A stretch of DNA of 64,000 bases from the NCBI GenBank assembly GCA_019802505.1, contig JAFMOC010000011.1, positions 6,271,501 to 6,335,500 on the forward strand, written 5' to 3'. Both the position numbers and the translations under genes were made by a program. The stretch comes from Corydoras sp. C115. Taxonomy: Eukaryota > Chordata > Actinopteri > Siluriformes > Callichthyidae. Under the pieces are notes generated by a model. It had not been told where the DNA came from, made no database searches, and saw only the letters and a list, made by a program, of their open reading frames with translations. Numbering within the stretch: the first letter of the stretch is position 1; each line of letters opens with the position of its first letter. This document shows positions 22,631 to 35,890 of the stretch, piece after piece.

Positions 22631-22684
22631 TAAATATAATATAATATAATATAATATAATATAATATAATATAATATAATATAA
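22631..22684. repeat. (ATAAT)n pentanucleotide repeat
   Basis: About ten tandem TATAA/ATAAT units. Confidence 0.9.
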
Positions 22685-24186
22685 AAATAAAAATATTTAA
22701 AGTTCAATAAAAATATTGAAATCCCCAAAACTACAGTGAACATTTGTATACAACAGCATGTTGCAGGGACTACAATTATTTGTCAGTTGTGCATTGAACA
22801 GTTTGTTTGAGCATTAATGCGTGCTTTAGTGGAGTTTAAGGTATGTTTTGTGTCATGATTACAGCCAAAAATATTACAATGTTATTGAAGTCCATGTCTG
22901 AGAAAATACTACTTCTGGTATTAGTATCCAGGATACTTATGGTAACTCTTTCCAAATTTCAGCCAAACCAATAAACCTTCAGCAGTGAGTCCAACTCCTC
23001 TATGACTCAACTTTATCATGCATTGGTTCACGCTTTGGACACTGAGCACTGAAGTCTGCATAACAGCCAGTCTGTATATACCACTGTGCAGTATGCAGTC
23101 TCAGCAAATATTCTGCAGGAAATCATAGGCGATATTCACCAATTTAGGCATGCAAAAGCTGTCTTTTATAAATTAAGAAATATAAATTTGAAAACCTGTT
23201 CACATTTCTAATCTAGTTAATATATTTATTCCATGTTTTTTTATATAAATTTGTATTATTTTTCTAAAAAAAAATAAATGTGTAAATGATGCTGAAGAAA
23301 GATATGTTGTATACTTCTGTTTTAGGCTGTAAGACAGCAAAATGATTTTGTCAAAGGCGTGTTATGGTTTTCTATTGGCACTGAATCTAAAAATGTAACT
23401 GCTGCAACAGCCACACGAAACCCAGCCATATCTTTCCACAAGGTTCTCCCTAACAGACCTCATGCCTGTATGTTCATTCCTCCCGTGCCTCACACTAAAC
23501 ACCTCATGAGAAAGGTCAGAAAGAGATGAAAACCTGAAGTTCCCTAAGGCACTTTTCATGAATCCTCGGAGGAAATTATTTTTGGGGAATTTCTATACTC
23601 TCTGCCATTCTTATGATGCACGCTACAAAATAAGGAAAACCCTCTGGAGACTAAGCATGTTAAATAAGACAGAAACTAGAAACGGGGATTGCTCCTCATT
23701 CACATTCCTATTTCAAACAATCCATTAGTCTTGCAGTTTGGATCGGCACTCGAATCTTGGCATGTGGAAGCGTGTCTTTGTTGTTTTTTTTTCAGTTTAC
23801 TCACATATTCTGCATGACCTACCTAAGCACAGCATCAGCTGACGATAAGACTAAACATATTTCGAGAGTCTTGTTTTGCACTTTGAGGGCAAAGAGGTGA
23901 AGGGAAATAAGAGGAGACAGAGATTAAGGAGGTGTGAGCTGACCTTGGGGAGCAGTTGCACTTTCACCTGCTACTCATCTGTTCATCGACTTTGCTGTTC
24001 ATGCTCTATATGTGCACTACTTTCTACCCTAAACTTTAAATTATTTTAACCAAACTTTAATGTCCTTAAAGTGTAACTTTCTTTAAGATTAACAACGTAG
24101 GAAAAGAGTTATGTTTTGGTGTTGAATATATCATCCAGGGTCATGATATATGTGCATTCGTCAGCTCACCAGACATCTTTTCTATT

Positions 24187-24395
24187 ATATTATATTACAT
24201 TCATTTACGTCATCAACTTATGAGTAAATTACCTTCATGGTTAGGTTAACAATACAAAATGACCCCTGATACAGCACTCCTGAAGCAAAGTGGGTTAAAG
24301 GTCTGGTTCACATTGGCAACTCAGTAGACTTGGGATCAACACCCCTAACTTTTAGCTGTATAGTGCAACATCCGACCCACTGCGCTACCATATGC
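24187..24395 (-). mobile_element. Degraded copy of the L2-tailed SINE
   Basis: Same layout as 9,703-9,894: a diverged tail at 24,195, AGCACTCCTGAAGCAAAGTG and GGGTTAAAGGTCTGGTTCAC in the body, and a CCCACTGCGCTACCATA head complement at the right end. Confidence 0.65.
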
Positions 24396-24864
24396 TATTT
24401 AATCTTCTCGAAGAAACAGTGGCAGTATAATGAATTATGCTGAAACACTGACCTTGCATATTCATGTAATTCACATAAATACATCTCCATTATTCTAGTT
24501 TGATAGATTTAGGTTATACTCAACTACTAGACCCACTGGCATAAAATTTGGCTTAGAAGAGTTTAAAGTTTTTTAATATTTGCCCAAATTTATGAACTCA
24601 GACACAGATGCTGGTCAAGCAAACAAGCATGTCAAGCTGCAACATGCTTTGCTTTCAAGTTCATTCCAAAGTTTTTATAATTTTGCTTTTATTTATTCAT
24701 TTTGATTTTTCCCGAATAAGTATTTAATCTAAAACAATTAATACACTTCACTAAAGTTGTATTGATGTTGCAATCATTTATATTATTGGAACATATAAAC
24801 ATGTTTAATTTCAATATAAGAAATAATTTTTTTGTTGATGAAAACAGTTTTAGGAAAAAGTTTC

Positions 24865-25150
24865 CAGTTTTAGCATGATGATGCCTGTGGCCAAAGCAAA
24901 GTTCATGAAGAAATGCTTAGCCAAGTTTGGTGTGGAAGAAACAGACAGGCCGGCACAGAGCACTGACCTCAACCTCTTCCAAAGAATTAAATATAGTGGA
25001 ATGCTGACTGGAAGCCAGACCTCATTACCCAATGTCAATGCTTGATCACACTAATACTCATGTGGCTGAACAGAAGTGAATCCCTGTAAGAAAACCTAGT
25101 GAAAATCCTTCTCAGAAGATTGAAGGCTGTTCTAACAGCAAAGTGGTCAT
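24865..25150 (+). pseudogene. Tc1-like transposase remnant (C-terminal part)
   Basis: The plus strand reads, with many mutations, as the last third of a Tc1-like transposase: a GCCAAAGCAAAGTTCATGAA region, an Asp-Arg-Pro-Ala-Gln-Ser-Thr-Asp-Leu-Asn segment in place of the usual Trp-Pro-Ala-Gln-Ser-Pro-Asp-Leu-Asn, and a C-terminal AGAAGATTGAAGGCTGTT piece. It matches the remnant at 38,925 and a scrap inside the tandem array. Confidence 0.6.
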
Positions 25151-26344
25151 ATAAAAGTAAACTTAATATATTCAGATATTTAACCTTGTATTGGAACCTA
25201 TTGGTTCCAATACTTGGTTTGGGTTCATTTCAACGGCACACTTCTAGGTTGAGCTCAAAATTGAAGATAGAGATTAAGAACAAAGAATATTTTGTTTATG
25301 AACTGTAAATCATAAACTTAAGCAGATGTAATGGTCGCTCAGTGGTTATGGTTTTCAACCAGCAATCTGATTCTAAATCTCAAGTCTACCAAAAGCTCCT
25401 TTCTGATACAACCCTCAAATTTATCGGGGCTTAGAACTGTGAGTGCACTGAAACGTACCCCTCCTAATGGCTAGGACAATTTAATATCTGTAATTTAACT
25501 ACCGGCATGTTTTTTGTGAGTGGAAGCCATGAAGAAAATATAGGCAGAGAGGACATGTAGATCCCACACAGAAAGGAGGTGTTTGTCATTTTGCAGATGT
25601 TTTTCCTGTGACACAGGAGCACTAACTGCCTGGTGTGCAAAAGTACCATGCTTCAAAAAAAAAAAAAAAAGAGAATAAATAATTATTTTGTTAGGAAGTA
25701 TAGTGCAGGGAAAAAAGGAAAGGTTAACTTTAAATGTTTACACTCTTGAGTTTTTTATTACAGGTTTGACAGTTAAATAAAAAATGCAGAGATGAGTGAA
25801 CAGTGAATGTTTCATTTAAAATTGCATGACTGCTCTCTCACCCTTCAGTAATTCAGTTGTGGTATTTTCATTCTTCTTATTCTTCGTGATTGTGTCTCTA
25901 GTTACAAACAATTCACAACAGTAACTGAAAAATGTCAAAATGCATTCCATTCATCAACATTTGGTTTGCCTATATTTTTGGTTATCCTACTTTCTACAGT
26001 TTCTGCTTTAATGTCCAATCTCTTTAGTGGACTCAGTGACCCTAGCACTCATCCTATGATTCTTATTGGCATAAATGCCTTTTTTTCAGAGAAAATCTTT
26101 GCATGTTGCTTTAGGTATTCTGATTTTTCTCAGATACCCTATTTCACAGACATCCAAGGTATATTTGATTTGTATTTGAGGTCTGTGTAGTCATTAGAAA
26201 AGAGCATATTGTGTATATAACCGAGCATTTATATGTATATAAATGGCAAAAACTGTGTAGACATTTAACAACCATGCCAACTATACAGGTTTAAAGATCT
26301 GACTATTTTAAAACCATGAACATTTCTGTAAAGTTTTTTTTACA

Positions 26345-26520
26345 TCTACATTTACATTACATTCAACTGACAAATGAGAGTACTATGAGAGAACATGTAC
26401 TATTTTGAAATACCATAGGATTTTCATTTCAATTTTCTCTGAGCCATGTTATGACCATCCAATCAAAAGTTTTTTTTTTTTTTTTTTTTGATGATCAAGC
26501 ACTTGTTGAAAGGATAATAT
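26345..26520 (-). repeat. Probable L2-type LINE 3' fragment
   Basis: Starts ACATTTACATTACATTCA and contains CAAATGAGAG, then a 22-base T run and CAAGCACTTGTTGAAAGGAT, the layout seen at 4,300-4,450. Strongly diverged. Confidence 0.4.
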
Positions 26521-27807
26521 TCTATCAAGTTAATTCTCAGTTTTGGAGTTTTGAATGTTAAACCAGCCGCTTTAAGTACTTTGTTGTTAAACTCAGTTAA
26601 GTTAATGTACTCCAGGTCTATTGATTCTTCAGTTTATAATATATGTCTTGTTTTTTGGTTTACTACATATTATTATCCAAGATTTCTTTAAAGCTGCTTT
26701 GTGACAATGCTATACTGTAATGATGATAAAAATGTGAATTTAATGACATTAATTATTAATATTAGTAACTGTCCATTAGAATATTTCATTCAAAATAAAT
26801 GTCAATGCAACCCTAGCAGGCAAATTTCATAAGAAATAAATTACAATACTACAATTTTAGTAGTTCTTTTGTTTAAAATGAAAATAATGAGTATGCTTTC
26901 TCTAAACTTCTTTCCATATGTTTAACCACATGGTTTAAGCTTTAAAGAAAGCTGAGTGTTACTTTAACTACTTGTGTAATAGTTACACAGTTTTTTGTAA
27001 CAGATTTGTTGCTATGCTCATTAGTGGTCGATGTGCACATTTGGATTTGCTTTCATCTTCAAAATAGAGAGAGATGCACGAATACCTTAAGCACACATAA
27101 TAACCCCACATAAAATGCCTTGTGAAAGCACAGTGATGTACAGTTGCATTGCACTGTAGATAAAAAAAAAAAAGATATTATCTGTCTCCCATTCGGCCTG
27201 GATGATAAATTACTCTTTTTGTCTGAAAACTTTAGCACAACAAATAGCAGACCTGTGCTGCACTCTTAGTCTGTTGTTGGTCTTTGCTCTGCATCAACAT
27301 TGTATGACTCAAGGGGCATCCAGTGACTTACAGTGACTTTGAAACCATTGCCAACCATATAACTCATTGCTTTTCATCATAAAGCACATGATTATTTTAA
27401 TTTCTACATATCGTGCCAACTATGAAAGCCACAGAAGCACAATATTTAATGCTTTATTTATTTATTTTTATTTCATGTTGCTGTGTTTTCTTCTGCATCA
27501 CTTTACTTAATTACACTTTAGATGAGCTCTGGAAATTCTGCAGACGTTTCTTTAATTCTGACTGATATGTTACACATCAGTCTACACATTATGGAGACAT
27601 GGAGCTCCATGGAAGGCTAAAATTGTTTAGTTTGCACATGTGAAATGTAATGGATAAATATATTAGATTATATATATAATTTTTTTATTATTACATTGTC
27701 AGTTAATTATGGTATTTTATATGACTTTTTGGGCATAAATTGTGTTGACTTCATTTAAGCTTATTCAGGCAACAGAACACTTATGTGAGGTATAATATGT
27801 GCCAAGT

Positions 27808-28115
27808 GTGGCACAGTGGATCAAGGCTCGATTCACGTTCTTGATATAGGTTCCCTGTTCTCCCTGTGTCCACATGGATTTCTTTCGGGTTCACTGGTTT
27901 CCTTCCACAGTCCAAAAACATGGATTCAAGGTAAATTGCCTTGATCTCAATTGCCCCATATAGTGTCTTTAAGAATGTGTACCCACCAATGAATTGACAC
28001 CCTGTCCTGGGTGTTTTTGCCCAGCACCCGAAACCTTCTTCCCTGGATGGGCATGAGGAACACCCCCCCCCCATGACCCTATTATAGGATTAACTGGAAG
28101 ATAATGAGATATGTG
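27808..28115 (+). mobile_element. Degraded main-family SINE
   Basis: Plus strand: TGGCACAGTGGATCAAGG, CACAGTCCAAAAACATGGAT, CCCTGTCCTGGGTGTTTTTG and an AAGATAATGAGAT tail. Confidence 0.8.
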
Positions 28116-30510
28116 CCAGATAAGTGCCATTTAAAAGGAGTCATGATAAATGTTAACTGATGATGTCAAAGCCTAAGATAAGGCATTACATTAGAAAATC
28201 CAGCTTTTTTTCATTGTGTCTTGTGTGCATAGTAGGGCTGTTTTGGTTTTGCTGTGTCTGGGTTTATCATGGCATTTGTTTCATGAAAATTTACATATCA
28301 TGATATAGGGATAACTATAACAGTAAATGATTTATAATTATGGTATACATCCCAGCCCCTCTGTATGATAATAATTCTATATTTGTTATAGCAGATATAA
28401 AAAAAATCACATTCAATCGTGCAGATGCTTTGAGTCTCTACAGTCCCCTTGAAACAAGTAGGGCACACTGACCTTAATGTGTAAATCCACTAAGGCTCTG
28501 TAGCCACACATAACCATACAGAACTACTAAATATTCTAGATACCTGTGTTCTTCAATAATTCCAGTTTGTCTACTGAGAGATTAGCACTGAAGGTGGGAT
28601 TTTGGGGTTTTTCCTTTGGCTATGCTCGACAAAGTTTTAACACTGTTACCTCATTGTTACTGTAACCTTCACTTCACTTCATCCCTTGTGACTCAGCTGA
28701 GGTATTAACTAAAGAAGTGTTCATTCTATCTTATTTTTTTTAAATAAGGCTGCTAGTAAGGTTTTACAGAACTATTCCACAGGAACCCACCAGGTTTTTC
28801 ACCAACTTTCTGCCAAATCACTTATTTATATTCATGCTTTAGTGAATGATGTATAAAATTATTTCCACTAAGTTGGTATTGACAGAAGAAAATAATCCTT
28901 TCTCTATCAAAATAAAAGAATTGATATGACATTTCTGTACAAGGATATCTGCATTTTACATATACTTTTCACGTAACTATAATAGACCTTAAGCAGTTTA
29001 ATAAATGTTCTAAAGCTGCACAACAAACTAAATGCTAATATTTTTATTTCTCTGTTGTAATTTAATTGAAAAATTTTCTCTAAAGCTGCATTGGGTCTGA
29101 CATAAAATAAATTTTACATATGCATCCTGCCAAAAAAAATCGACATAATTACAACAAAATGGTTTCTGTTTCTGCATTAATTTAAACGTATTATTTAATA
29201 TACTACTGTGCATATATATTAGGCTCAAATTTCACCCCTAGCAACAAGCCACTACAATAATATTAATTAAATGATTTATTCCCTAAACATATACGTTCAT
29301 ATTTCTCCAATCCAATCCTTCTACCTTGAAGCAGACATGAGTCTAAAAATAACTACATAGGTTAATCAACCATCCGATTTCAAATAAAACCAACTAATTA
29401 TCAATTCATAGCATGTTTCACAGACAGTCTTTAAGCCTATAGAGCTAATCATATTAGAAAGGGTTGAGCTAGGAAGCAGGCGTGATGATTGTCTAGGTCA
29501 TGCTGTACAGTTGGTGTTCATTAATTCATCAGTGTGTGTCTGTTAAAGGAAAGCATAAAACAGCTGCTTAACTCATTGCAGGATACACCTAAAATAATGT
29601 GTACTGTGATACAGCAGAACTCTAGTTATTAAAATAAATAGTATCCGAAGCCTAAGCCAAGTAAACATGTTAATACTTGATCTGTTGATTTACTAAGGAA
29701 TCTCAGTTTGCAGTTGGTGAAATATCCTGTTGTTGATTTGACTGCATGCTGTCCTGCTGTGATGGCCCATTTTGTGCTTTTCTTAAAAACATGCCATGTG
29801 ATATTCAGCTGCTTGTTTTTGCTTCCATTTCATATAATCAGTCAATTGACTATTAAGCTATTTTTGAACAATAGTACAGGTATGGTACTATTAACTATAG
29901 TCTTCAAGACTGTCTTAAACATTACAGCACAGTGGTTCATATATAAGAGCAGTGCTGCAAATCAATGCAACCATTAACTAAAATGCGCATTTCAGTCTCC
30001 GTGTATAAAACACGTACTGCAGTAAATAAAGAAAACAATGATCTTCCTGATGCTTGGTTGTGTCTGCTCATAGTCCTCCCGTGCAGCTAAAACCCAGAAG
30101 GTCAAACAGCAGTAACTGAAGAGGAATAGAATTGATTTTCTTTTGGTCATGCTGTTAGAGTGCATTTATATGACAACATTTAGGATTTCACTAAAATTCT
30201 TGCACCCATGTTGGTCACTAATAACTTAATTACATATGTTATATGTAATACAAGCTTTAATCTTTTAGATTAAATAAATCTTACTGTATTGTATTAAATA
30301 AAAAAAAGCCCTTAAACATGGTCAACAAAGGGAAACGAAGCCTGCTATATTGTATATAGTGTTCACAATACTAAATACAAAAAGACAAATTGATTAAAAA
30401 TCAGTAAGATATCTATGGGACACTACATTACTATATTTTTGAGCAGTGCTAAAATGACTTATAGTAATTACTCTGGTAAATAAAATGTATTATTTCTTAT
30501 TATCCATTTG

Positions 30511-30511
<1 letters not shown>

Positions 30512-30546
<35 letters not shown>
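30512..30546. repeat. (ATA)n trinucleotide repeat
   Basis: About eleven AAT/ATA units, 300 bp from the CpG island. Confidence 0.9.
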
Positions 30547-30842
30547 TAGTATTATTATGAATCATGCCGAAATGATTATTTAGCCCGAATTTCGGCTGTG
30601 AAGCATTAGGATCTTCTTTTAAATGAAGTGTAATAAAGTAAAAAGAGTAAATTGTTAGTTTACAGTAAGCTTTTGCTTGTTCTCTGCTGTGACCGTGCTG
30701 CTCCTACTGTAACCGGGTTCTCTCAGATTTCAGACGAAACCCTCTGAACATCTGCTGAGGCTAAAAAGCAAGACCTGGCAGATAGAAAGCACTTTTCTCT
30801 TAATCTGAGCAAAACATAAACATGATGTAAATAAAATGTAGC

Positions 30843-31160
30843 TCTCGTTAGGAAACGCCGGCGGTCTGCAGGAGCACGGAGCAGCGGGCGGGCGGGCGGC
30901 CGGACTGACCTTATTCCTCCCCGGACCTGAGCAGCTCTGTTCCCGCTCCTGAGCGGAGCCTCGGTCCTCACGCTTGTCTTTAGAAAGTGCGCTCACTTCA
31001 TTATTTCCCGCTTCTTCTTTTTCTTCTTCTCATTCCCGCGTCGTTCATCTTCTCAGAAAGCGGCGCCCGATTCCCGATTTCAAGTTTCATTGACGAGCTG
31101 GCGGAAGTGGCTCGCGCGCGTCGGCTGCCCGTTCATCACCGGAGCTCCACAAATAACCTC
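30843..31160. promoter_or_regulatory. CpG-rich island, candidate promoter and distal 5' exon of avpr2
   Basis: The only strongly GC/CpG-rich block in the window: GGGCGGGCGGGCGG Sp1-type boxes near 30,887-30,900, many CpGs around 31,040-31,130, and a GGCGGAAGTGGC ETS-like site. On the minus strand a good donor, AATAAG|GTCAGT, places a possible exon edge at 30,910. That fits the receptor, whose first coding exon starts with a splice acceptor at 17,790 and needs an upstream exon. Direction and target gene are inferred, not shown. Confidence 0.5.
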
Positions 31161-34100
31161 CACCCGCCAGGATCACGAGTCCTGCTTATCCTGCCATTTA
31201 TTTTTAACATTAACCAATAGTTTTACTTCTGTTATCCCCCCCCCCTCTCTATAATAAATATATAATAAATAAGGCTACATTTGCTTCATTGAGACACATA
31301 CATTCTCCTCAAATCCATTACATCCTCTTAAAAGTTCCTTTGCACCTGTAACTATACCTATAGCTAACGGTCCAGGTCCTCTACAACGTTATGGCAGTGT
31401 GTCTGTTGGATTTGGTGCCCATTCATTTCCCCCCTCTCTCTCTATAATAAATATATAATAAATAAGGCTACATTTGCTTCATTGTGACATACATTCTCCT
31501 CAAATTCATTACATCCTCTTAAAAGTTCCTTTGCACCTGTAAGTTTGCACCTCTTAAAAGTTCCTTTGCTATACCTATAGCTAATGGTCCAGGTCCTCTA
31601 CAACGTTATGGCAGTGTGTCTATTGGATTTGTTGCCCATGTTCTCCCCTTGTCCGCTTGGTTTCCTCCGGATCACGAGTCCTGCTTATCCTGCCATTTAT
31701 TTTTAACATTAACCAATAGTTTTACTTCTATTATCTCCCCCCTCTCTCTTTATCTTGTATTGGCTCTCTTGTATCATAAACAAGGCTACATTTGCTTCAT
31801 TGAGACACATACATTCTCCTCAAATCCATTACATCCTCTTAAAAGTTCCTTTGCACCTGTAACTATACCTATAGCTAACGGTCCAGGTCCTCTACAACGT
31901 TATGGCAGTGTGTCTGTTGGATTTGTTGCCCATGTTCTCCCCGTGTCCGTGTGGGTTTCCTCCGGATCACGAGTGTTTTAACATTAACCAATAGTTTTAC
32001 TTCTATTATCTCCCCCACTCCCTCTCTCTCTCTTGCGTTCGCTCGCTTGTATAATAAATACATTCTCCTCAAATCCATTACATCCTCTTAAAAGTTGCTT
32101 GCAGCTTTGCACCCATAACTATACCTATAGCTAACGGTCCAGGTCCTCTACAACGTATTGGACCTGACTCTCAATCTCCTTTCTAATTCATTCCAAAGGT
32201 TACATTCACCTCTCAGTGCTAGGGATTCCCTGTTTGGATCCCAATCTGGGTGGAGTTTCCATGTTCTCCCCGTGTCAACGTGGGTTTCCTCCGGATCACA
32301 AGTCCTGCTTATTCTGTCCTTTATTTTTAACATTAACCAATAGTTTTCTTCTATTATCTCCCCCCAGCCCACCTCTCTCTTGCATTTGCTCTCTTGTAAA
32401 ATAAATAAGGCTACATTTGCTTCATTTGCTCAAATCCATTACATCCTCTTAAAAGTTGCTTGCACCTTTGCACCTGTAACTATACCTATAGCTAACGGTC
32501 CAGGTCCTCTACAACGTTATGGCAGTGTGTCTGTTGGATTTGTTGCCCATGTTTTCCCCTTGTCCGCTTGGTTTCCTCCGGATCATGAGTCCTGCTTATC
32601 CTGCCATTTATTTTTAACATTAACCAATAGTTTTACTTCTATTATCTACCCCCCCCTCTCTATAATACATATATAATAAATAAGGCAACATTTGCTTCAT
32701 TGAGACATGTATTCTCCTTAAATCCATTACATCCTCTTAAAAGTTCCTTTGCACCTGTAACTATAACTATAGCTAACGGTCCAGGTCCTCTACAACGTTA
32801 TGGCTGTGTGTCTGTTGGATTTGTTGCCCATGTTCTCCCCTTGTCCGCTTGGTTTCCCCCAGATCACAAGTCCTGCTTATCTTGCTATTTATTTTTAACA
32901 TTAACCAATAGTTTTACTTCTGTTATCTCCGCCCTCTCTCTCAATAATAAATATATAATAAATAAAGCTACATTTGCTTCATTGAGACACATACATTCTC
33001 CTCAAATCCATTACATCCTCTTAAAAGTTCCTTTGCACCTGTAACTATACCTATAGCTAAAGGTCAGGGTCCTCTACAACGTTATGGCAGTGTGTCTGTT
33101 GGATTTGTTGCCCATGTTCTCCCCTTGTCCGCTTGGTTTCCTCCGGATCACGAGTTCTGCTTATCCTGCCATTTATTTTTAACATTAACCAATAGTTTTA
33201 CTTCTGTTATCTCCCCCCCCCCCTCTCTATAATAAATATATAATAAATAAGGCTACATTTGCTTCATTGAGACACATACATTCTCTTCAAATCCATTACA
33301 TCCTCTTAAAAGTTCCTTTGCACCTTTGCACCTGTAACTATACCTATAGCTAATGGTCCTCTACAACGTTATGGCAGTGTGTCTGTTGGATTTGGTGACC
33401 ATTCATTTCCCCCCTCTCTCTCAATAATAAATATATAATAAATAAGGCTAAATTTGCTTCATTGAGACACATACATTTTCCTCAAATCCATTACATCCTC
33501 TTAAAAGTTCCTTTGCACCTGTAACTATACCTATAGCTAACGGTCCAGGTCCTCTACAACGTTATGGTAGTGTGTCTGTTGGATTTGTTGCCCATGTTCT
33601 TCCCTTGTCCGCTTGGTTTCCCCCAGATCACGAGTCCTGCTTATCCTGCCATTTAATTTGAACATTAACCAATAGTTTTACTTCTGTTATCTCCCCCCAG
33701 CCCACCTCTCTCTGTAATAAATATACAATAAATAAGGCTACATTTGCTTCATTGAGACATATACATTCTCCTCAAATCCATTACATCCTCTTAAAAGTTG
33801 CTTGCACCTGTAAATATACCTATAGCTAACATTAACATTAACCAATAGTTTTACCTCTATTATTTCCCCCTCTCTCTATATATAATAAATATGCAATAAA
33901 TAAAGCTACATTTGCTTCATTGTGACATACATTCTCCTCAAATCCATTACATCCTCTTAAAAGTTCCTTTGCACCTGTAACTATACCTATAGCTAACGGT
34001 CCAGGTCCTTTACAACGTTATGGCAGTGTGTCTGTTGGATTTGTTGCCCATGTTCTCCCGTGGTTTGCTTGGTTTCCTCCGGATCACGAGTCCTGCTTAT

Positions 34101-35130
34101 CCTGCCATTTATTTTTTAACATTAACCAATAGTTTTACTTCTGTTATCTCCCCCCTCTCTCTCTATCTTGTATTGGCTCTCTTGTATCATAAATAAAGCT
34201 ACATTTGCTTCATTGAGACACATACATTCTCCTCAAATCCATTACATCCTCTTAAAAGTTCCTTTGCACCTGTAACTATACCTATAGCTAACGGTCCAGG
34301 TCCTTTACAACGATATGGTAGTGTGTCTGTTGGATTTGTTGCCCATGTTCTCCCCTTGTCCGCTTGGTTCATCCGGATCACGAGTCCTGCTTATCCTGCC
34401 ATTTATTTTTAACATTAACCAATAGTTTTACTTCTGTTATCTCCCCCCCAGCCCACCTCTCTTCTCCTCAAATCCATTACATCCTCTTAAAAGTTGCTTG
34501 CACCTGTAAATATACCTATAGCTAACATTAACATTAACCAATAGATTTACCTCTATTATTTCCCCCTCTCTCTATATAATAAATATGCAATAAATAAGGC
34601 TACATTTGCTTCATTGTGACATACATTCTCCTCAAATCCATTACATCCTCTTAAAAGTTCCTTTGCACCTGTAACTATACCTATAGCTAACGGTCCAGGT
34701 CCTCAACAACGTATTGGACCTGACTCTCAATCTCCTTTCTAATTCATTCCAAAGGTTACATTCGCCTCTCAGCACTAGGGATTCCTGGTTTGAATCCCAA
34801 TCTGGGTGGAGTTTCCATGTTCTCCCCGTGTCCGCGTGGGTTTCCTCCGGATCACGAGTCCTGCTTATCCTGTAATTTATTTTTAACATTAATCAATAGT
34901 TTTTCTTCTATTATCTACCCCCACCCCCCTCTCGCTTGCGTTCGCTCTCTGGTATAATAAATAAGGCTACATTTGCTTCATTGTGACATATACATTCTCC
35001 TCAAATCCATTACATCCTCTTAAAAGTTGCTTGCATCTTTGCACCTGTAACTATACCTATAGCTAACGGTCCATGTCCTCTACAACGTTTTGGCAGTGTG
35101 TCTGTTGGATTTGTTGCCCATTCATTTGGA
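31150..35130. repeat. Complex tandem array, about 15 monomers, with SINE and Tc1 fragments
   Basis: The phrase TACATCCTCTTAAAAGTT recurs 15 times, near 31315, 31509, 31827, 32079, 32440, 32726, 33010, 33297, 33490, 33781, 33946, 34243, 34479, 34640 and 35008. Full units are about 285-300 bp, shortened ones 160-195 bp. A full unit holds an AT-rich TATAATAAATA part, the TACATCC part, TAACGGTCCAGGTCC, a piece of the main SINE (CCATGTTCTCCCC to TTTCCTCCGG), and GATCACGAGTCCTGC. Two units (near 32,158 and 34,723) also carry a Tc1-like transposase scrap joined to more SINE sequence. No credible coding frame runs through it. Confidence 0.9.
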
Positions 35131-35210
35131 GCACTTGTAGGGTTTGACAGAATTTAATGAGAGGACCTGACTCAATCTCCTTTCTAATTCATTCCAAAGG
35201 TTATTTGATG

Positions 35211-35508
35211 GGCGGCATGGTGGATTAGTGGTTGGCACGTTCGCCTCTCAGAGCTAGGGATTCCCAGTTCGAATCCCAATCTGGGTAGAGTTTCCATGTT
35301 CTTCCCGTGTCCGCGTGGGTTTCCTCTGGGTTCTCCAGTTGCCTCCCACAGTCCAAAAACATGGATCAAGGTCAATTGCATTCTCTAAATTGCCCCATAT
35401 AGAGTCTGTGTGTGTGAGTGTGTGCACAGCGATAGATTGGCGCCCTGACCTGGGTGTATCTGCCCAGCGACCCTAGTAGAGGTTAAAGCAGAAGGTAATG
35501 GATGGATG
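35211..35508 (+). mobile_element. Main-family SINE at the right edge of the tandem array
   Basis: GGGCGGCATGGTGGATTAGT to GGATGGATGGATG. It is preceded by the Tc1 scrap GGACCTGACTCAATCTCC, the same junction partners found inside the array. Confidence 0.85.
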
Positions 35509-35579
35509 GATGTTGCTGTTGGGGCTCTGTGTTCCTCTCACACAGTTGTGCTAGTAGAAAAAGACTCAAATTTATCTGC

Positions 35580-35890
35580 TCTCTCATCTCATTATCTTCC
35601 AGTAGTCTTTTAGCAGCACAGGGCAGTTGCACATGTCCATTCAGGGGAGAAAGTTTTAGGCACTGGGCAGATACACACAGGACAGGGAGCCAGTCCACCG
35701 CTGGGCACACACTTTATAGGGAGAATTTAGATGGGGACAATTTAGAGCACCCAATTCACCTTGAATCCGTGTTTTTGGATGGTGGGAGAAAACCCATGCA
35801 AATACAGGAAGAACATGGAAACTCCACCCAGATCAGGATTAGAACCTGGATCTCCAGTGCTGAGAGGCGAATGTGTTAATCACTACTCCC
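35580..35890 (-). mobile_element. Degraded main-family SINE
   Basis: CTCATTATCTTCCAGTAGTC, CATGTCCATTCAGGGGAGAA, TCCACCCAGATCAGGATTAG and CTGAGAGGCGAATGTGTTAA. Confidence 0.8.

Larger units (their letters stand above)
17791..30842. other. Region upstream of avpr2 coding exon 1, possible 13-kb first intron
   Basis: No credible coding exon seen. It holds SINEs (18.3-20.5 kb), L2 fragments, a Tc1 remnant, AT repeats and long AT-rich unique stretches (21.2-24.1, 25.2-26.3, 26.5-27.8, 28.1-30.5 kb). Confidence 0.5.

Noticed and set aside
23362..23559. Minus-strand frame in a GC-balanced unique stretch
   Set aside because: No family match, no splice sites of quality, and no neighbouring exons.
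30987..31220. Plus-strand frame with a hydrophobic start resembling a signal peptide, in the CpG island
   Set aside because: No ATG at the start, and it runs into the tandem array; composition alone explains the hydrophobic run.
31150..35130. Array of repeats as a possible CRISPR-like structure
   Set aside because: Units are 160-370 bp with mobile-element parts in a vertebrate genome; there are no short repeats with unique spacers.
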